A stretch of DNA of 64,000 nt, taken from positions 1 through 64,000 of the forward strand of contig NZ_JAAGBB010000023.1 of assembly GCF_018129085.1 (NCBI RefSeq), given 5' to 3'. Positions 9,378 through 17,164 of this stretch are shown here, in pieces. This DNA is from Plastoroseomonas hellenica (GTDB taxonomy: Bacteria > Pseudomonadota > Alphaproteobacteria > Acetobacterales > Acetobacteraceae). Position 1 is the first letter of the stretch, and each line of letters opens with the position of its first letter. The translations under genes and the position numbers were made by a program. The notes under the pieces are model-generated. The model was not told where the DNA came from, searched no databases, and saw nothing but the letters and a program-made list of their open reading frames with translations.

Positions 9378-10252
9378 CCTTGCTGCGCGCGGTAATCGGC
9401 CATGCGGGTGAAGTCGTCGCCATCGGCGATGCGGTCGCGCGTCTCGGCCCAGAGCCGTGCGACATGGGCGGAAAGCGGCAGCTCGCTGCCGGTCGCCGCC
9501 GCGAGCTCCAGCGCCAGGCGCACATCCTTGCGCATCAGCCCGGCGGAGAAGCCGCTGTCGAAGCTGCCCGGGAGGATCCAGCGCGGCATCATCACCTCGC
9601 TGATCGCGCTGCGGCCGGTCGCGGCATTGACGACGCGAAGCGCATCTTCCGCGGCGAGGCCCGCGGCTTCCGAGAGCCGCATCGCCTCGCCGGTCGTGAT
9701 CAGATGCGCGGCGACCAGCAGGTTGTTGACGAGCTTGGCGATATTGCCGGCGCCGGAGGGGCCGACATGCACTGCCTTGGCCGAGAGCGCCGCGATCACC
9801 GGCGCGGCGAGAGCGAGATCCGCGTCGCTGCCGCCGATCATCATGGTCAGCGTGCCCTCCGCGGCGCCGATGGGGCCGCCGCTGACGGGGGCATCGAGCA
9901 GGCCGTGTCCTGCCGAGGCGAGCCGCGCCGCGAGCCGGCGCGAGGTGCCGGGGTCGGAGGTCGAGGTGTCGATCACCACCACCTTGCGGTCGGCGCGTTC
10001 CAGCAGCCCGCCCGATGCCGTCACCACCGCTTCGACATCGCGGGCGAGGGGCAGGGAGAAGACCAGCGCATCGGCGCCCTGAAGCACATCCATCAGGCTC
10101 TCGCGGAAGCCGATGCCGGCGGCTTCCGCCGCGCCGCGCCGCGCTGCGTCGATGTCGTGGCCAAGCACCGTAAAGCCGGCCCGCGCCAGCGTCGCCGCCA
10201 TGCCGAGCCCCATATTGCCGAGGCCGACGACGCCGACCGTGCCGATATCCAT
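9374..10252 (-). CDS. NAD(P)-dependent beta-hydroxyacid dehydrogenase (3-hydroxyisobutyrate dehydrogenase family)
   Basis: A 292-residue protein opening with the dinucleotide-binding motif VGVVGLGNMGLGMA. It contains the substrate-binding segment DAPVSGGPIGAAEGTLTMM and the catalytic-lysine region GNIAKLVNN, all hallmarks of the 3-hydroxyisobutyrate/tartronate-semialdehyde reductase family. It interconverts a beta-hydroxy acid and the semialdehyde; which acid is not certain. The start at 10252 begins directly with the Rossmann strand; a longer frame upstream adds 20 unconvincing residues. It overlaps the downstream aldehyde dehydrogenase by 4 nt, forming a two-gene operon, with a LysR gene just upstream on the same strand. 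Confidence 0.87.
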   Translation of the reverse strand: MDIGTVGVVGLGNMGLGMAATLARAGFTVLGHDIDAARRGAAEAAGIGFRESLMDVLQGADALVFSLPLARDVEAVVTASGGLLERADRKVVVIDTSTSDPGTSRRLAARLASAGHGLLDAPVSGGPIGAAEGTLTMMIGGSDADLALAAPVIAALSAKAVHVGPSGAGNIAKLVNNLLVAAHLITTGEAMRLSEAAGLAAEDALRVVNAATGRSAISEVMMPRWILPGSFDSGFSAGLMRKDVRLALELAAATGSELPLSAHVARLWAETRDRIADGDDFTRMADYRAQQG

Positions 10253-10333
10253 CCCGTGCCTGCCGCTGCTGCAACCTTGCTCAGGATCGGGGCCGGCAAG
10301 CGTTGCGAACAAGCAGGGATTTAAGAACAGTGC

Positions 10334-10350
10334 GTTGCCGCACCGGCAAC
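10334..10350 (-). terminator. Short hairpin after the LysR gene
   Basis: GTTGCCG (10334-10340), a 3-nt loop and CGGCAAC (10344-10350) form a perfect 7-bp stem directly after the LysR stop on the minus strand. It could be a weak terminator, or an operator for the dehydrogenase operon that begins about 80 nt further on. Confidence 0.4.
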
Positions 10351-10354
10351 GGCA

Positions 10355-11263
10355 TCAATGGGCAGCGCCGAAGGCCAGCAGCCGCGCACCGAGCCAGGCC
10401 GCCATCCGTTCCGCAGCTTCCGGCAGGGTGCGGCCGGCCTTCACGACCAGATGCGCGGCGGCATGCGACAGGAGCGGATCGACCAAGCGGATCGCGGCCA
10501 GCCGGCCTTCCCGCAGTTCCGGCGCGGCGGCGAATTCGGGAAGAAAGGCGACGCCCATGCCGGCCAGCACGAAGCGCCGCTGCAGCTCGAAGGATCCGGT
10601 CTCCAGGCGCATCGTGAGCCGGAAGCCGCCATCCGCTTCGACGCGGCTCAGCATCTGCCGGACGCCATGCCCGGGCGGCAGCAGCGCCGCGGGGAGTGCC
10701 GCGAAAGCCTTGAGCCGGGCAGAGCGGCGCGCGCGGGCGAGCGAGTGATCCGGCAACAGGATTGCGGCCAGCGATTGACGGACCATGGCGGCTGAACGCA
10801 GTCCGGGCCGGGATGCAGGGTTGTAGGCAAGGCCGAGATCTGCATCGCCTTCCGCCACCGCGTCCAGGATCCCCTCCGTCGTGCCCAGCGTAACCTTGCA
10901 GGCGATCCCGGGATGGGCCGCGGTGAAGCCGGCAAGCCCGTTGTCGAGCAGGTCCGTCAGGAAGCCGCCGCCGCAGCAGAGCCGGACGGTGCCGTCCTCC
11001 GCGCCGCGCAGCCGGCGCAGCCGATCCTCCAGCAGCGCCGCGTCATCTTCCTGCCGTTCCGCATGCGCGGCGACGATGCGCCCGGCCTCGGTCGGCACCA
11101 CGCCGCGCGGCAACCGCTCCAGCAGGGGGCTGCCGCAATCGAGCTCCAGCTCGGCGATCTGCCGGCTGACGGCGGAGGCCGCGACATGGAGCGCCTCCGC
11201 CGCGCCGCGGATCGACCCGGCACGGATCACGGCGAGGAAGTAGCGGAGCCTGCGGTCGGTCAT
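10355..11263 (-). CDS. LysR family transcriptional regulator
   Basis: A 302-residue LysR-type regulator. The winged helix-turn-helix is at residues ~4-62 (LRYFLAVIRAGSIRGAAEAL, then HVAASAVSRQIAELE), followed by a periplasmic-binding-protein-like effector domain. The start at 11263 places MTDRRLRYF at the usual distance from the HTH; a longer frame to 11314 lacks family similarity. It is co-directional with, and just upstream of, the beta-hydroxyacid and aldehyde dehydrogenase pair and probably controls it (inferred from position). The effector is unknown. Confidence 0.88.
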   Translation of the reverse strand: MTDRRLRYFLAVIRAGSIRGAAEALHVAASAVSRQIAELELDCGSPLLERLPRGVVPTEAGRIVAAHAERQEDDAALLEDRLRRLRGAEDGTVRLCCGGGFLTDLLDNGLAGFTAAHPGIACKVTLGTTEGILDAVAEGDADLGLAYNPASRPGLRSAAMVRQSLAAILLPDHSLARARRSARLKAFAALPAALLPPGHGVRQMLSRVEADGGFRLTMRLETGSFELQRRFVLAGMGVAFLPEFAAAPELREGRLAAIRLVDPLLSHAAAHLVVKAGRTLPEAAERMAAWLGARLLAFGAAH

Positions 11264-11355
11264 CGACGGGGAGACTGTCCCGGCGCGACCCGCGCCGCAA
11301 CGGGCAGCACCCATCCGTTCTTCGATCGCGCCGGAGCGGCGCGCGGCTCGGATCC

Positions 11356-12024
11356 TCAGTTGGGCGTCACCCGGTAGGCACGCTCCACCTCCCCGGCGAC
11401 CTGGCCGCCGCCGCGGAGGATGCGGTCGCGCAGGCCGGTCAGCGCCGCGATCCAGCTCCGCTGCTGCGGGATCTTCCCGAAGGTGGCCACCAGGATGTCG
11501 CGCGCCCGGGAGACGCCGCGCGTGTAGAATGCCGGTTTGCCGCCGATGTATTCGAAGCCGAATTCGCGCGCCCCGTATTCGGGCAAGGTACCGTTCTCCG
11601 GCGTCTCGATCGCCTGGACGACGAAGTAGGTTTCGGGCCGCGACGTCGCGGTCCCGAAGCCGGGGGATTGCTGGACGGTCATGACGGTGCCGTTGTCCGG
11701 GCCGATCAGGTTGATGTCGTAGATATCGCCGATGCTGGGCGGCTGGCCGCGGCTGCGCCGCGAGAAGAGATTGATGGCGTTGAAGCTGCCATGGCTCACT
11801 GCGTCATTCGGGCTGTCGGCGAAATGCTCGATGATCTGCTCCGGCGTTTCACCCGATGGCATCCGGGCGACGAGGATCCGGTATTCGTCGCAGATGGTGG
11901 AGTAGGCGCCGCCGGAGAGAGGCTGCGCGCTGGCGCCGGCGGCGGCGAGGTGGCGCATGATGCCTTGATCGGCGAGCCAGGCTTCCCCGGAGAGCCGCGC
12001 CCAGCTTTCTTCCTTGGTGGACAT
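11356..12024 (-). CDS. Hypothetical protein, 222 aa
   Basis: No family recognised. The protein is soluble-looking, with no signal peptide or membrane segment and mixed alpha/beta composition; it begins MSTKEESWARLSGEAWL. The start at 12024 has AGGGAAG well placed upstream; a longer frame to 12093 adds residues with no such site. Codon usage matches the neighbours. It lies 92 nt upstream of the LysR gene on the same strand and is transcribed divergently from the DsbA-fold isomerase gene. Function unknown. Confidence 0.7.
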   Translation of the reverse strand: MSTKEESWARLSGEAWLADQGIMRHLAAAGASAQPLSGGAYSTICDEYRILVARMPSGETPEQIIEHFADSPNDAVSHGSFNAINLFSRRSRGQPPSIGDIYDINLIGPDNGTVMTVQQSPGFGTATSRPETYFVVQAIETPENGTLPEYGAREFGFEYIGGKPAFYTRGVSRARDILVATFGKIPQQRSWIAALTGLRDRILRGGGQVAGEVERAYRVTPN

Positions 12025-12246
12025 GGAACTTCCCTGTGTGGAGTGCGTGTTCCGAAAATCGGCCGCATCGGCAGCGTGGCATCGCGGGTTCATCGCCGCT
12101 GTTCCGTGCGGAACAGATCATCGGCACATGTCGCTGCGCGAGAGGCAGCACCGCCCTGTGTGGCGCAACGGGCGTCGTTCCATGGCAGATTGGCCTTCTG
12201 GCAAGCCGCCGCGTGAGAGCGGCGTGCGCCGCATCGGGAGAGCGCC

Positions 12247-12849
12247 ATGACCGCCGAGCAGCCCATCGAGTTCTGGTTCGACTTCGCCTCACCCTATGCC
12301 TGGCTGGCCTCGGCGCAAATCGATGCGCTGGGCGCGCGCTGCGGCCGGGCGGTGGTCTGGCGGCCGATGCTGCTCGGCGTGGTGTTCCGCGAGACCGGCA
12401 TGACGCCGCTCGCCGATCAGCCGATGCGCGGCGCCTATGCGCGGCGCGACGTGGCGCGGCTGGCGCATCGCCTCGGGCTGCCCTTCGCCACGGTCTTCGC
12501 GCCGGTCGGCGTCTCCCTCACCCTGGGCCGGATCTTCTACGCGATCGCCGAGGCCGCACCGGCGGAGACGCCGCGTTTTGCACGCGCGGCCTTCGAGGCG
12601 AGCTTCGGGCGTGGCGAAGATCTGTCGGATGTGGCGGCGGCGCGCGCCTTCGCCCGGCGGCTGGGGCCCGCGGCGGGTGAGGCCGCGGAGGCCTCCGAAG
12701 CGCAGGCGGCGCGGGTCGGGCTGCGCGAGGCGACGGCAGAGGCGATCCGCCGCGGCATCTTCGGCGCGCCTTTCTTCCTGGTCGGCGATGAGCCCTTCTG
12801 GGGCCAGGATCGGATGCCGCTGCTGGAGAGCTGGCTCAAGGGGGAGTGA
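12247..12849 (+). CDS. DsbA-fold 2-hydroxychromene-2-carboxylate isomerase-like protein
   Basis: A 200-residue thioredoxin/DsbA-fold protein of the kappa-class GST/HCCA isomerase type. The N-terminal EFWFDFASPYAWLAS matches the family's (F)DF-SPY motif, with Ser rather than the CxxC of true disulfide oxidoreductases. The C-terminal GIFGAPFFLVGDEPFWGQDR is the cis-proline and product-site region. Family members isomerise 2-hydroxychromene-2-carboxylate in aromatic degradation using glutathione, but many homologues act elsewhere; no naphthalene-type genes are near. GGGAGAG precedes the start. It converges with and overlaps the PhyH gene by 14 nt at the 3' end. Confidence 0.85.
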   Translation: MTAEQPIEFWFDFASPYAWLASAQIDALGARCGRAVVWRPMLLGVVFRETGMTPLADQPMRGAYARRDVARLAHRLGLPFATVFAPVGVSLTLGRIFYAIAEAAPAETPRFARAAFEASFGRGEDLSDVAAARAFARRLGPAAGEAAEASEAQAARVGLREATAEAIRRGIFGAPFFLVGDEPFWGQDRMPLLESWLKGE

Positions 12850-13624
12850 GGCGCTGGATGTCCGGCGGCGTCATCCGCAGCCCGGCGACGGTCTCCTGCT
12901 CGGGCCGGCTGAGGAGAGGCGCCGCGGCATCCCCGGCCTGGAGGACGATGTTGCGGCGGAGCGTCGCGGCGCTGTTGATGCCGCCGCCATGCAGCACCTT
13001 CGGATGGATCAGCACGAGGTCGCCCGGCTCGCAGCAGGCGAGGACCGCATCACCCGGAGCCGGCGGGGCAGCGCGGCCCGCCGCGAAGAGCACGCGCGCC
13101 TCCGCATCCCCGATGCGGTGGGAGCCGGGGATGAAGGCAGTGGCGCCGCCTGCTTCCGTCATGCCGTCGAGGCAGAGCATGGCGCGCAGGAAGCGCGAGC
13201 TCTCCGGGCAGGCGTAGCGGTTGGGAAAGTCGCGGTGCCAGCCGATCGCGCGCCCGAAGCCCGGATGCTTGATGGTGACGTTCATGAAATGCGCCACCAC
13301 CGCGCGCGCGCCGAGCGCCTCCTGCACCGCGGCCAGGATCCCGGCCTCGCCGAGGAGGGTGAGGAAGATCGAATCGAAGGCCGGCGGATCGCCCAGGATG
13401 AAGATCGCATCGCCGACCGCCGCCGCGGTGGCGCCGCCGCGGTTCTCCGCGGGCAGATCGCGTTCGAAGGTGAGGCGCTCGAGGAGGGGCGGCGGCAGAT
13501 CGGGAACCGAAGCCTGCACCCGCTCCACCGCGCGACGGAGCGCCAGGATGCGGGCTGGCGGCACCGCCCCGCGGACCACGCAGAAGCCATCCCGCGCATA
13601 GGTAGCCCTCTCCGACATCGCCAT
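12836..13624 (-). CDS. Phytanoyl-CoA dioxygenase (PhyH) family protein
   Basis: A 262-residue Fe(II)/2-oxoglutarate-dependent dioxygenase of the PhyH family. Visible are the iron-ligand pair in IGWHRDFPN (HxD), the distal histidine in PKVLHGGGINS, and the 2-oxoglutarate-binding arginine soon after. Family members hydroxylate small molecules or CoA esters; the substrate is not evident. The start at 13624 (MAMSERATY) has GGGAGG nine nt upstream; the next ATG six nt later is possible. Divergent from the toxin-antitoxin pair and convergent with the isomerase gene. Confidence 0.87.
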   Translation of the reverse strand: MAMSERATYARDGFCVVRGAVPPARILALRRAVERVQASVPDLPPPLLERLTFERDLPAENRGGATAAAVGDAIFILGDPPAFDSIFLTLLGEAGILAAVQEALGARAVVAHFMNVTIKHPGFGRAIGWHRDFPNRYACPESSRFLRAMLCLDGMTEAGGATAFIPGSHRIGDAEARVLFAAGRAAPPAPGDAVLACCEPGDLVLIHPKVLHGGGINSAATLRRNIVLQAGDAAAPLLSRPEQETVAGLRMTPPDIQRLTPP

Positions 13625-13686
13625 GGCCTGAAGCCTCCCATTTCCTGACATGCTGCGGGGGCGGCGGCGGTCCCTTGAACATCCTT

Positions 13687-13712
13687 GACCATGTCCTGAT
13701 ATGGGCATAGTC
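13687..13712. promoter_or_regulatory. Imperfect inverted repeat, candidate operator of the toxin-antitoxin operon
   Basis: GACCATGTCC and GGGCATAGTC (8 of 10 paired positions match as complements) flank TGATAT, 25 nt before the antitoxin start. Antitoxins with a helix-turn-helix commonly autorepress by binding such repeats. A weak TTGACC (-35-like) overlaps the left arm. Assignment is by position and symmetry only. Confidence 0.45.
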
Positions 13713-13737
13713 CAAATCGGATCAGAAGGAGCCACCG

Positions 13738-14265
13738 ATGTCCCGGGCCTCAGCCGCCAGGCGCCCGCAGGTCGCCCCCGGTCCCGACAGGCTGGACCGG
13801 AGCCGCTTCGCGCCGGAGAACCGCAAGCGCCTGAGCGCGCCGGGGCTCCGGACCTTCCTGGCGATCGCCGATCTCTGGGGCCTGGATGAGACGGAGCGCC
13901 GGCTGGTGCTGGGCTTCCCGTCGCGCTCGACCTTCCACAACTGGAGCAAGGTCGCGCGGGAGCATGGGGCGCTGACGCTCGATGTCGACGTGCTGACGCG
14001 CATCTCCGCCATTCTCGGCATCCACCAGGCGCTCGGTGTTCTGCATGGCAGCGAGCGGGACGGGGTGGCCTGGCTACGGGCGCCGCATGGCGCGGCGATC
14101 TTCGGCGGCAGGCCGCCGCTCGACCTCGTCACCAGCGGCACCCAGGACGGGCTCATGGCGGTGCGGCGTTTCCTCGATGCGGCGCGCGGCGGCATCTACA
14201 TGGAACCCAATGCGGCGGACCGGGATTTCCGACCCTACCGGGACGAGGACCTGGTCATCCTCTGA
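13738..14265 (+). CDS. Antitoxin, Xre/MbcA/ParS toxin-binding family
   Basis: A 175-residue protein with the DUF2384-type layout. An N-terminal Xre-like helical DNA-binding region (roughly residues 35-90, containing LGFPSRSTFHNWSK) is followed by the toxin-binding domain with IFGGRPPLDLVTSG near residue 122. It neutralises the RES toxin encoded immediately downstream: the stop and next start overlap as TGATG at 14262-14266. GAAGGAG precedes the start. It is likely to autoregulate through the inverted repeat at 13687-13712 (inferred from the family). Confidence 0.9.
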   Translation: MSRASAARRPQVAPGPDRLDRSRFAPENRKRLSAPGLRTFLAIADLWGLDETERRLVLGFPSRSTFHNWSKVAREHGALTLDVDVLTRISAILGIHQALGVLHGSERDGVAWLRAPHGAAIFGGRPPLDLVTSGTQDGLMAVRRFLDAARGGIYMEPNAADRDFRPYRDEDLVIL

Positions 14266-14930
14266 TGGCAGATGCCTTCGCTGCGGCGCCGGCGCCCAGC
14301 CACCGGCTGATTCCTTCCCAGTTCCCGCCGATCGGCCTCTTCGACACGGTGGCGACGGCGGCCGACCTCGAAGCCGTCATGGATCTCGCGGGTTGGACGA
14401 ATGACCGCCTGGTGGCGGAGCGGATCCAGCGGCTGCCGCAGGCGGAGTGGGTCTATGGCCGCGCCAATGCCAGCATCGTCATGGCGAGCTTCCTGCATGT
14501 CGCGCCGGGCGGTGCCCGCTTCAACGGCCCCGAGCTCGGCGCCTGGTATGCCGGCGCCGCGCTGCCGACCGCAGCCTTCGAAGTCGCGCACCATCTCCGG
14601 CGGGAAGCGGTGGCGCGCGCGCTGCCGTCGCTGCGCCGGACCTACCGGACCTACACGGCGGACCTCGCCGGATCCTATCTCGACATCCGCGGGCAGCAGG
14701 CGCTGCGGGCCGATGTCTATGCGCCGGACAGCTACGCCGCGTCCCAGGCGCTGGGCGAGGCCGTGCGCGCTTCGGGCGGTGCGGGCATCCTCTATGACAG
14801 CGTCCGCCATCAGGGCGGCACCAACATCGTCGCCCACCGCCCGCGGAACATCCTCAACATCGCCCAGGCCGATCACTGGGACGTCGCGGTCGAAGCCGCC
14901 ACGCCCAGGGTCGCACTGCGGAAGCTTTGA
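14265..14930 (+). CDS. RES family toxin (NAD+ phosphorylase-type)
   Basis: A 221-residue RES-domain protein. The three family signature positions are visible: Arg in HRLIPSQFPP near the N-terminus, Glu in PTAAFEVAHH, and Ser in GILYDSVRHQGG, together with RFNGPELGAWYAG. RES toxins of this type degrade NAD+ by phosphorolysis and stop growth when the antitoxin is lost. The gene follows its DUF2384 antitoxin with a 1-nt overlap, the standard antitoxin-first order. At 221 residues it is a full-length member. Confidence 0.9.
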   Translation: MADAFAAAPAPSHRLIPSQFPPIGLFDTVATAADLEAVMDLAGWTNDRLVAERIQRLPQAEWVYGRANASIVMASFLHVAPGGARFNGPELGAWYAGAALPTAAFEVAHHLRREAVARALPSLRRTYRTYTADLAGSYLDIRGQQALRADVYAPDSYAASQALGEAVRASGGAGILYDSVRHQGGTNIVAHRPRNILNIAQADHWDVAVEAATPRVALRKL

Positions 14931-14942
14931 GCGGCGGCGGCG

Positions 14943-15542
14943 CTATTTGCCCGGCCGCTCACGTCCCGGCCGCGTCACCGCGACCAGCGCCGAGGCGGGC
15001 TCCGGTCCGACGCGCCGCATCCGGTGCGGCAGGTGGCCCGGGAACTGCGCGCAATCGCCGGCGCCGAGGACGAAGCCGCGATCGGCGAAGCGCATCTCGA
15101 TCGTGCCGCTCAGCACGAAAAGCAGCTCCTCGCCGGAATGGATGGCGGCGGCGCTTTCGGGTGGGAATTCCGCGGCGGGGTGGATCACGAAGGCCTCCAA
15201 CGCGGCGCCCGCCCGGCTCAGCATCTGGAAGGCATGGCCCAGCGCGTCACCCGGCACCGCGGGGCGCTCCGGCGCCCGCATGACATGAACGGCATGCTCC
15301 GCCACCCGTTCCCCGAAGAGCTCGGCGGCGGGCACGCCGAGCGCCTCCGACAGCCGCAGCAGCGTCGCGATCGATGGCGCCTTCAGGCCGCGCTCCAGCC
15401 GCGACAGATAGCCTTTGTCGATGCCGGCCGCCTCGGCCAGGACATCGAGCGTGAGGCCTCGGCCCAGGCGTAGCACCCGCAGCCGCGCGCCGAGGCCGGC
15501 GACGGCGCCGGGCGCCCGGACGGCGGCCCCTGCAGCCTTCAC
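14943..15542 (-). CDS. XRE family regulator with C-terminal cupin domain
   Basis: A 199-residue protein starting at GTG. The N-terminal helix-turn-helix (about residues 15-72) includes LTLDVLAEAAGIDKGYLSRL, and the C-terminal small cupin beta-barrel includes HSGEELLFVLSGTIEMRF and FPGHLPHRMR. Such HTH-cupin regulators sense a small ligand in the cupin. The GTG overlaps the stop of the upstream reductase gene by 4 nt (GTGA, 15539-15542), so it is the last gene of the MOSC/reductase/regulator operon and may control it. It converges on the RES toxin gene with only 12 nt between. Confidence 0.85.
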   Translation of the reverse strand: MKAAGAAVRAPGAVAGLGARLRVLRLGRGLTLDVLAEAAGIDKGYLSRLERGLKAPSIATLLRLSEALGVPAAELFGERVAEHAVHVMRAPERPAVPGDALGHAFQMLSRAGAALEAFVIHPAAEFPPESAAAIHSGEELLFVLSGTIEMRFADRGFVLGAGDCAQFPGHLPHRMRRVGPEPASALVAVTRPGRERPGK

Positions 15543-16483
15543 GCCTCGACCACCAGCCGGGCGGAGGCGCAATGGGCGACGCAGGCCATCAGATGCGTCG
15601 CACGGCGCGCGGCGGGCAGGACCAGGTCGCGATGGATCGGCTCGCCCTCCAGCCAGCGGATCTCGCAGGCGCCGCAGATGCCGCCCTCGCAGGATGAGTC
15701 CACATTCGCCCCCATGCGCCTGAGCGCGGCCAGCATGCTCTCGCCGGCTGCCACCTCGACCGACTCGCCAGTGGCCGCACGGACCAGCAGATAGGGCCGG
15801 GCATCGGGATCGGGGGGAAGGGCCGGCGGGACGAAATGCTCCATTCGCGCCGCGCCGGCGGGCCAGGCGATGGTCGCGGCCGCGAAGCCCTCCAGCATCG
15901 CCGGCGGTCCGCAGCAATAGGCCTGGATGCCGGCGCGATGCGGCCCGAGCAGCGTCGCGAGGTCGGGGCGGGGAGCGCTCAGCGTGTCGTGCAGCACCAC
16001 CCGCCCGAGCGCCGCCCAGGGCGCGAGGTCATCGCCGCAGGGCGGCGGGCCGCCCCGATGCAGCACATGCAGCACCCACGACCGGCCGGCCCGTTCCAGC
16101 ATCGGCGCCATAGACAGGAACGGTGTCACGCCGATGCCGCCCGCGATCATCACGTGATGCGTCGCCGCTTCCTCGAGCGGGAAGGTGCAGCGGGGCATCG
16201 CGCTCGCGACCATGTCGCCGGGCCGCAGCGCTTCATGCAGCCAGGCGCTGCCGCCGCGGGACGTCGCCTCCCGCCGCACCGCGATCACCCAGCGATCCTC
16301 CTCGGCCGGATCGCCGCAGAGGCTGTAGGCGCGCGGGCCGACGCCCGGCACCTGCAGGTCGAGATGGGCGCCCGGCCTGACCCGCGGCAGGCGCCAGCCA
16401 TCCGGGTCCTGCAGGGTCAAGCGGCGGATGCCGGGCCCGGCCTCCGCCGCGGCGACGACGCGGAGCGTGATGTGCCGCGGCAA
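15539..16483 (-). CDS. PDR/VanB-type ferredoxin-dependent oxidoreductase (FMN, NAD, plant-type 2Fe-2S)
   Basis: A 314-residue class IA-type reductase. Flavin-binding motif RAYSLCGDP (~residues 51-59), NAD-binding IAGGIGVTPFLSM (~113-125) and CCGPPAML, and a C-terminal [2Fe-2S] domain with CEGGICGACEIRW plus a distal ACVAHC. It normally passes electrons from NAD(P)H to a Rieske oxygenase, as in vanillate O-demethylase, but no oxygenase is adjacent. Instead it lies 7 nt downstream of a MOSC-domain gene, and MOSC plus ferredoxin-reductase modules occur fused in other bacteria. A split MOSC-reductase system is therefore plausible. Confidence 0.88.
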   Translation of the reverse strand: MPRHITLRVVAAAEAGPGIRRLTLQDPDGWRLPRVRPGAHLDLQVPGVGPRAYSLCGDPAEEDRWVIAVRREATSRGGSAWLHEALRPGDMVASAMPRCTFPLEEAATHHVMIAGGIGVTPFLSMAPMLERAGRSWVLHVLHRGGPPPCGDDLAPWAALGRVVLHDTLSAPRPDLATLLGPHRAGIQAYCCGPPAMLEGFAAATIAWPAGAARMEHFVPPALPPDPDARPYLLVRAATGESVEVAAGESMLAALRRMGANVDSSCEGGICGACEIRWLEGEPIHRDLVLPAARRATHLMACVAHCASARLVVEA

Positions 16484-16490
16484 GGCAGCG

Positions 16491-16976
16491 CTACTCCGGG
16501 CGGATGGCGTCGCCGACGCGCACCGTCCCGCCTTCCAGGATGCGGCAGTTCAGCCCGGAGCGGTGGACCATCGGGTTGAAGACCTCGCGCCCCAGGATCT
16601 CCTCGATATGGCGGCAGGGGATGGAGAGGCGGGTGGCCTCGACCAGGCAGGGGCCGATGCGGAAGCGCTGCCCGACCAGCCAGTTGAGCGGCACGCCGCG
16701 GGTCGTGATGTTGCGCCGATGCTCCTCCGGCAGCAGCTCGATCTTGTAGTCGCGGCGGATCGCCTCCAGCGCCTCCGCCTCGAACAGCGTCACCTGGCGG
16801 CCTTCCTCGGGCTTCTCCGAATAGAAGCCCTGCTCGACGCCGATCCGGTAGCGGTCGCCGACAATGCCCTCGCCCGCCACCAGCGCGATGCTCTCCTGGC
16901 CCTGCATGGGCAGGAAGGCGCGCGGGGTGATGTGGAGATGGGCGACAAGGCCATTCCAGCCCGGGGCGGTCGGCAT
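16491..16976 (-). CDS. MOSC domain-containing protein
   Basis: A 161-residue single-domain MOSC protein. The segments GIVGDRY, QVTLFEAEALEAI, RRNITTRGVPLN, RLSIPCRHIEEI (candidate active-site Cys) and GRILEGG-like NCRILEGGTVRVGD match the MOSC fold used by molybdenum-cofactor sulfurases and YiiM/mARC-type N-hydroxylate reductases. The role is probably Moco-dependent reduction using electrons from the reductase encoded 7 nt downstream (inference). First gene of the three-gene minus-strand operon and divergent from the Bug gene at 17165. Confidence 0.83.
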   Translation of the reverse strand: MPTAPGWNGLVAHLHITPRAFLPMQGQESIALVAGEGIVGDRYRIGVEQGFYSEKPEEGRQVTLFEAEALEAIRRDYKIELLPEEHRRNITTRGVPLNWLVGQRFRIGPCLVEATRLSIPCRHIEEILGREVFNPMVHRSGLNCRILEGGTVRVGDAIRPE

Positions 16977-17164
16977 GGGTCTGCTCCAGAGTTGGGCAAC
17001 AAGTTGCCTTTTGGGACAAATGTCGTCATGCGCTGTTGAACATAACGCCTGCTTTCAGGATATTCTCAATCGATGGGTTGGGCAACAGCTCCGGCACGGC
17101 GCTTGCTTCTGTTGCCGCGCGGCCTGCAGCAGACCCGGCCGCGCAACAGCGAAAAGGCCCCGTG

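Noticed and set aside
7722-10324. Plus-strand open frames over the aldehyde and beta-hydroxyacid dehydrogenase genes
   Set aside because: Low-complexity translations; the minus strand holds catalytic motifs for both enzymes.
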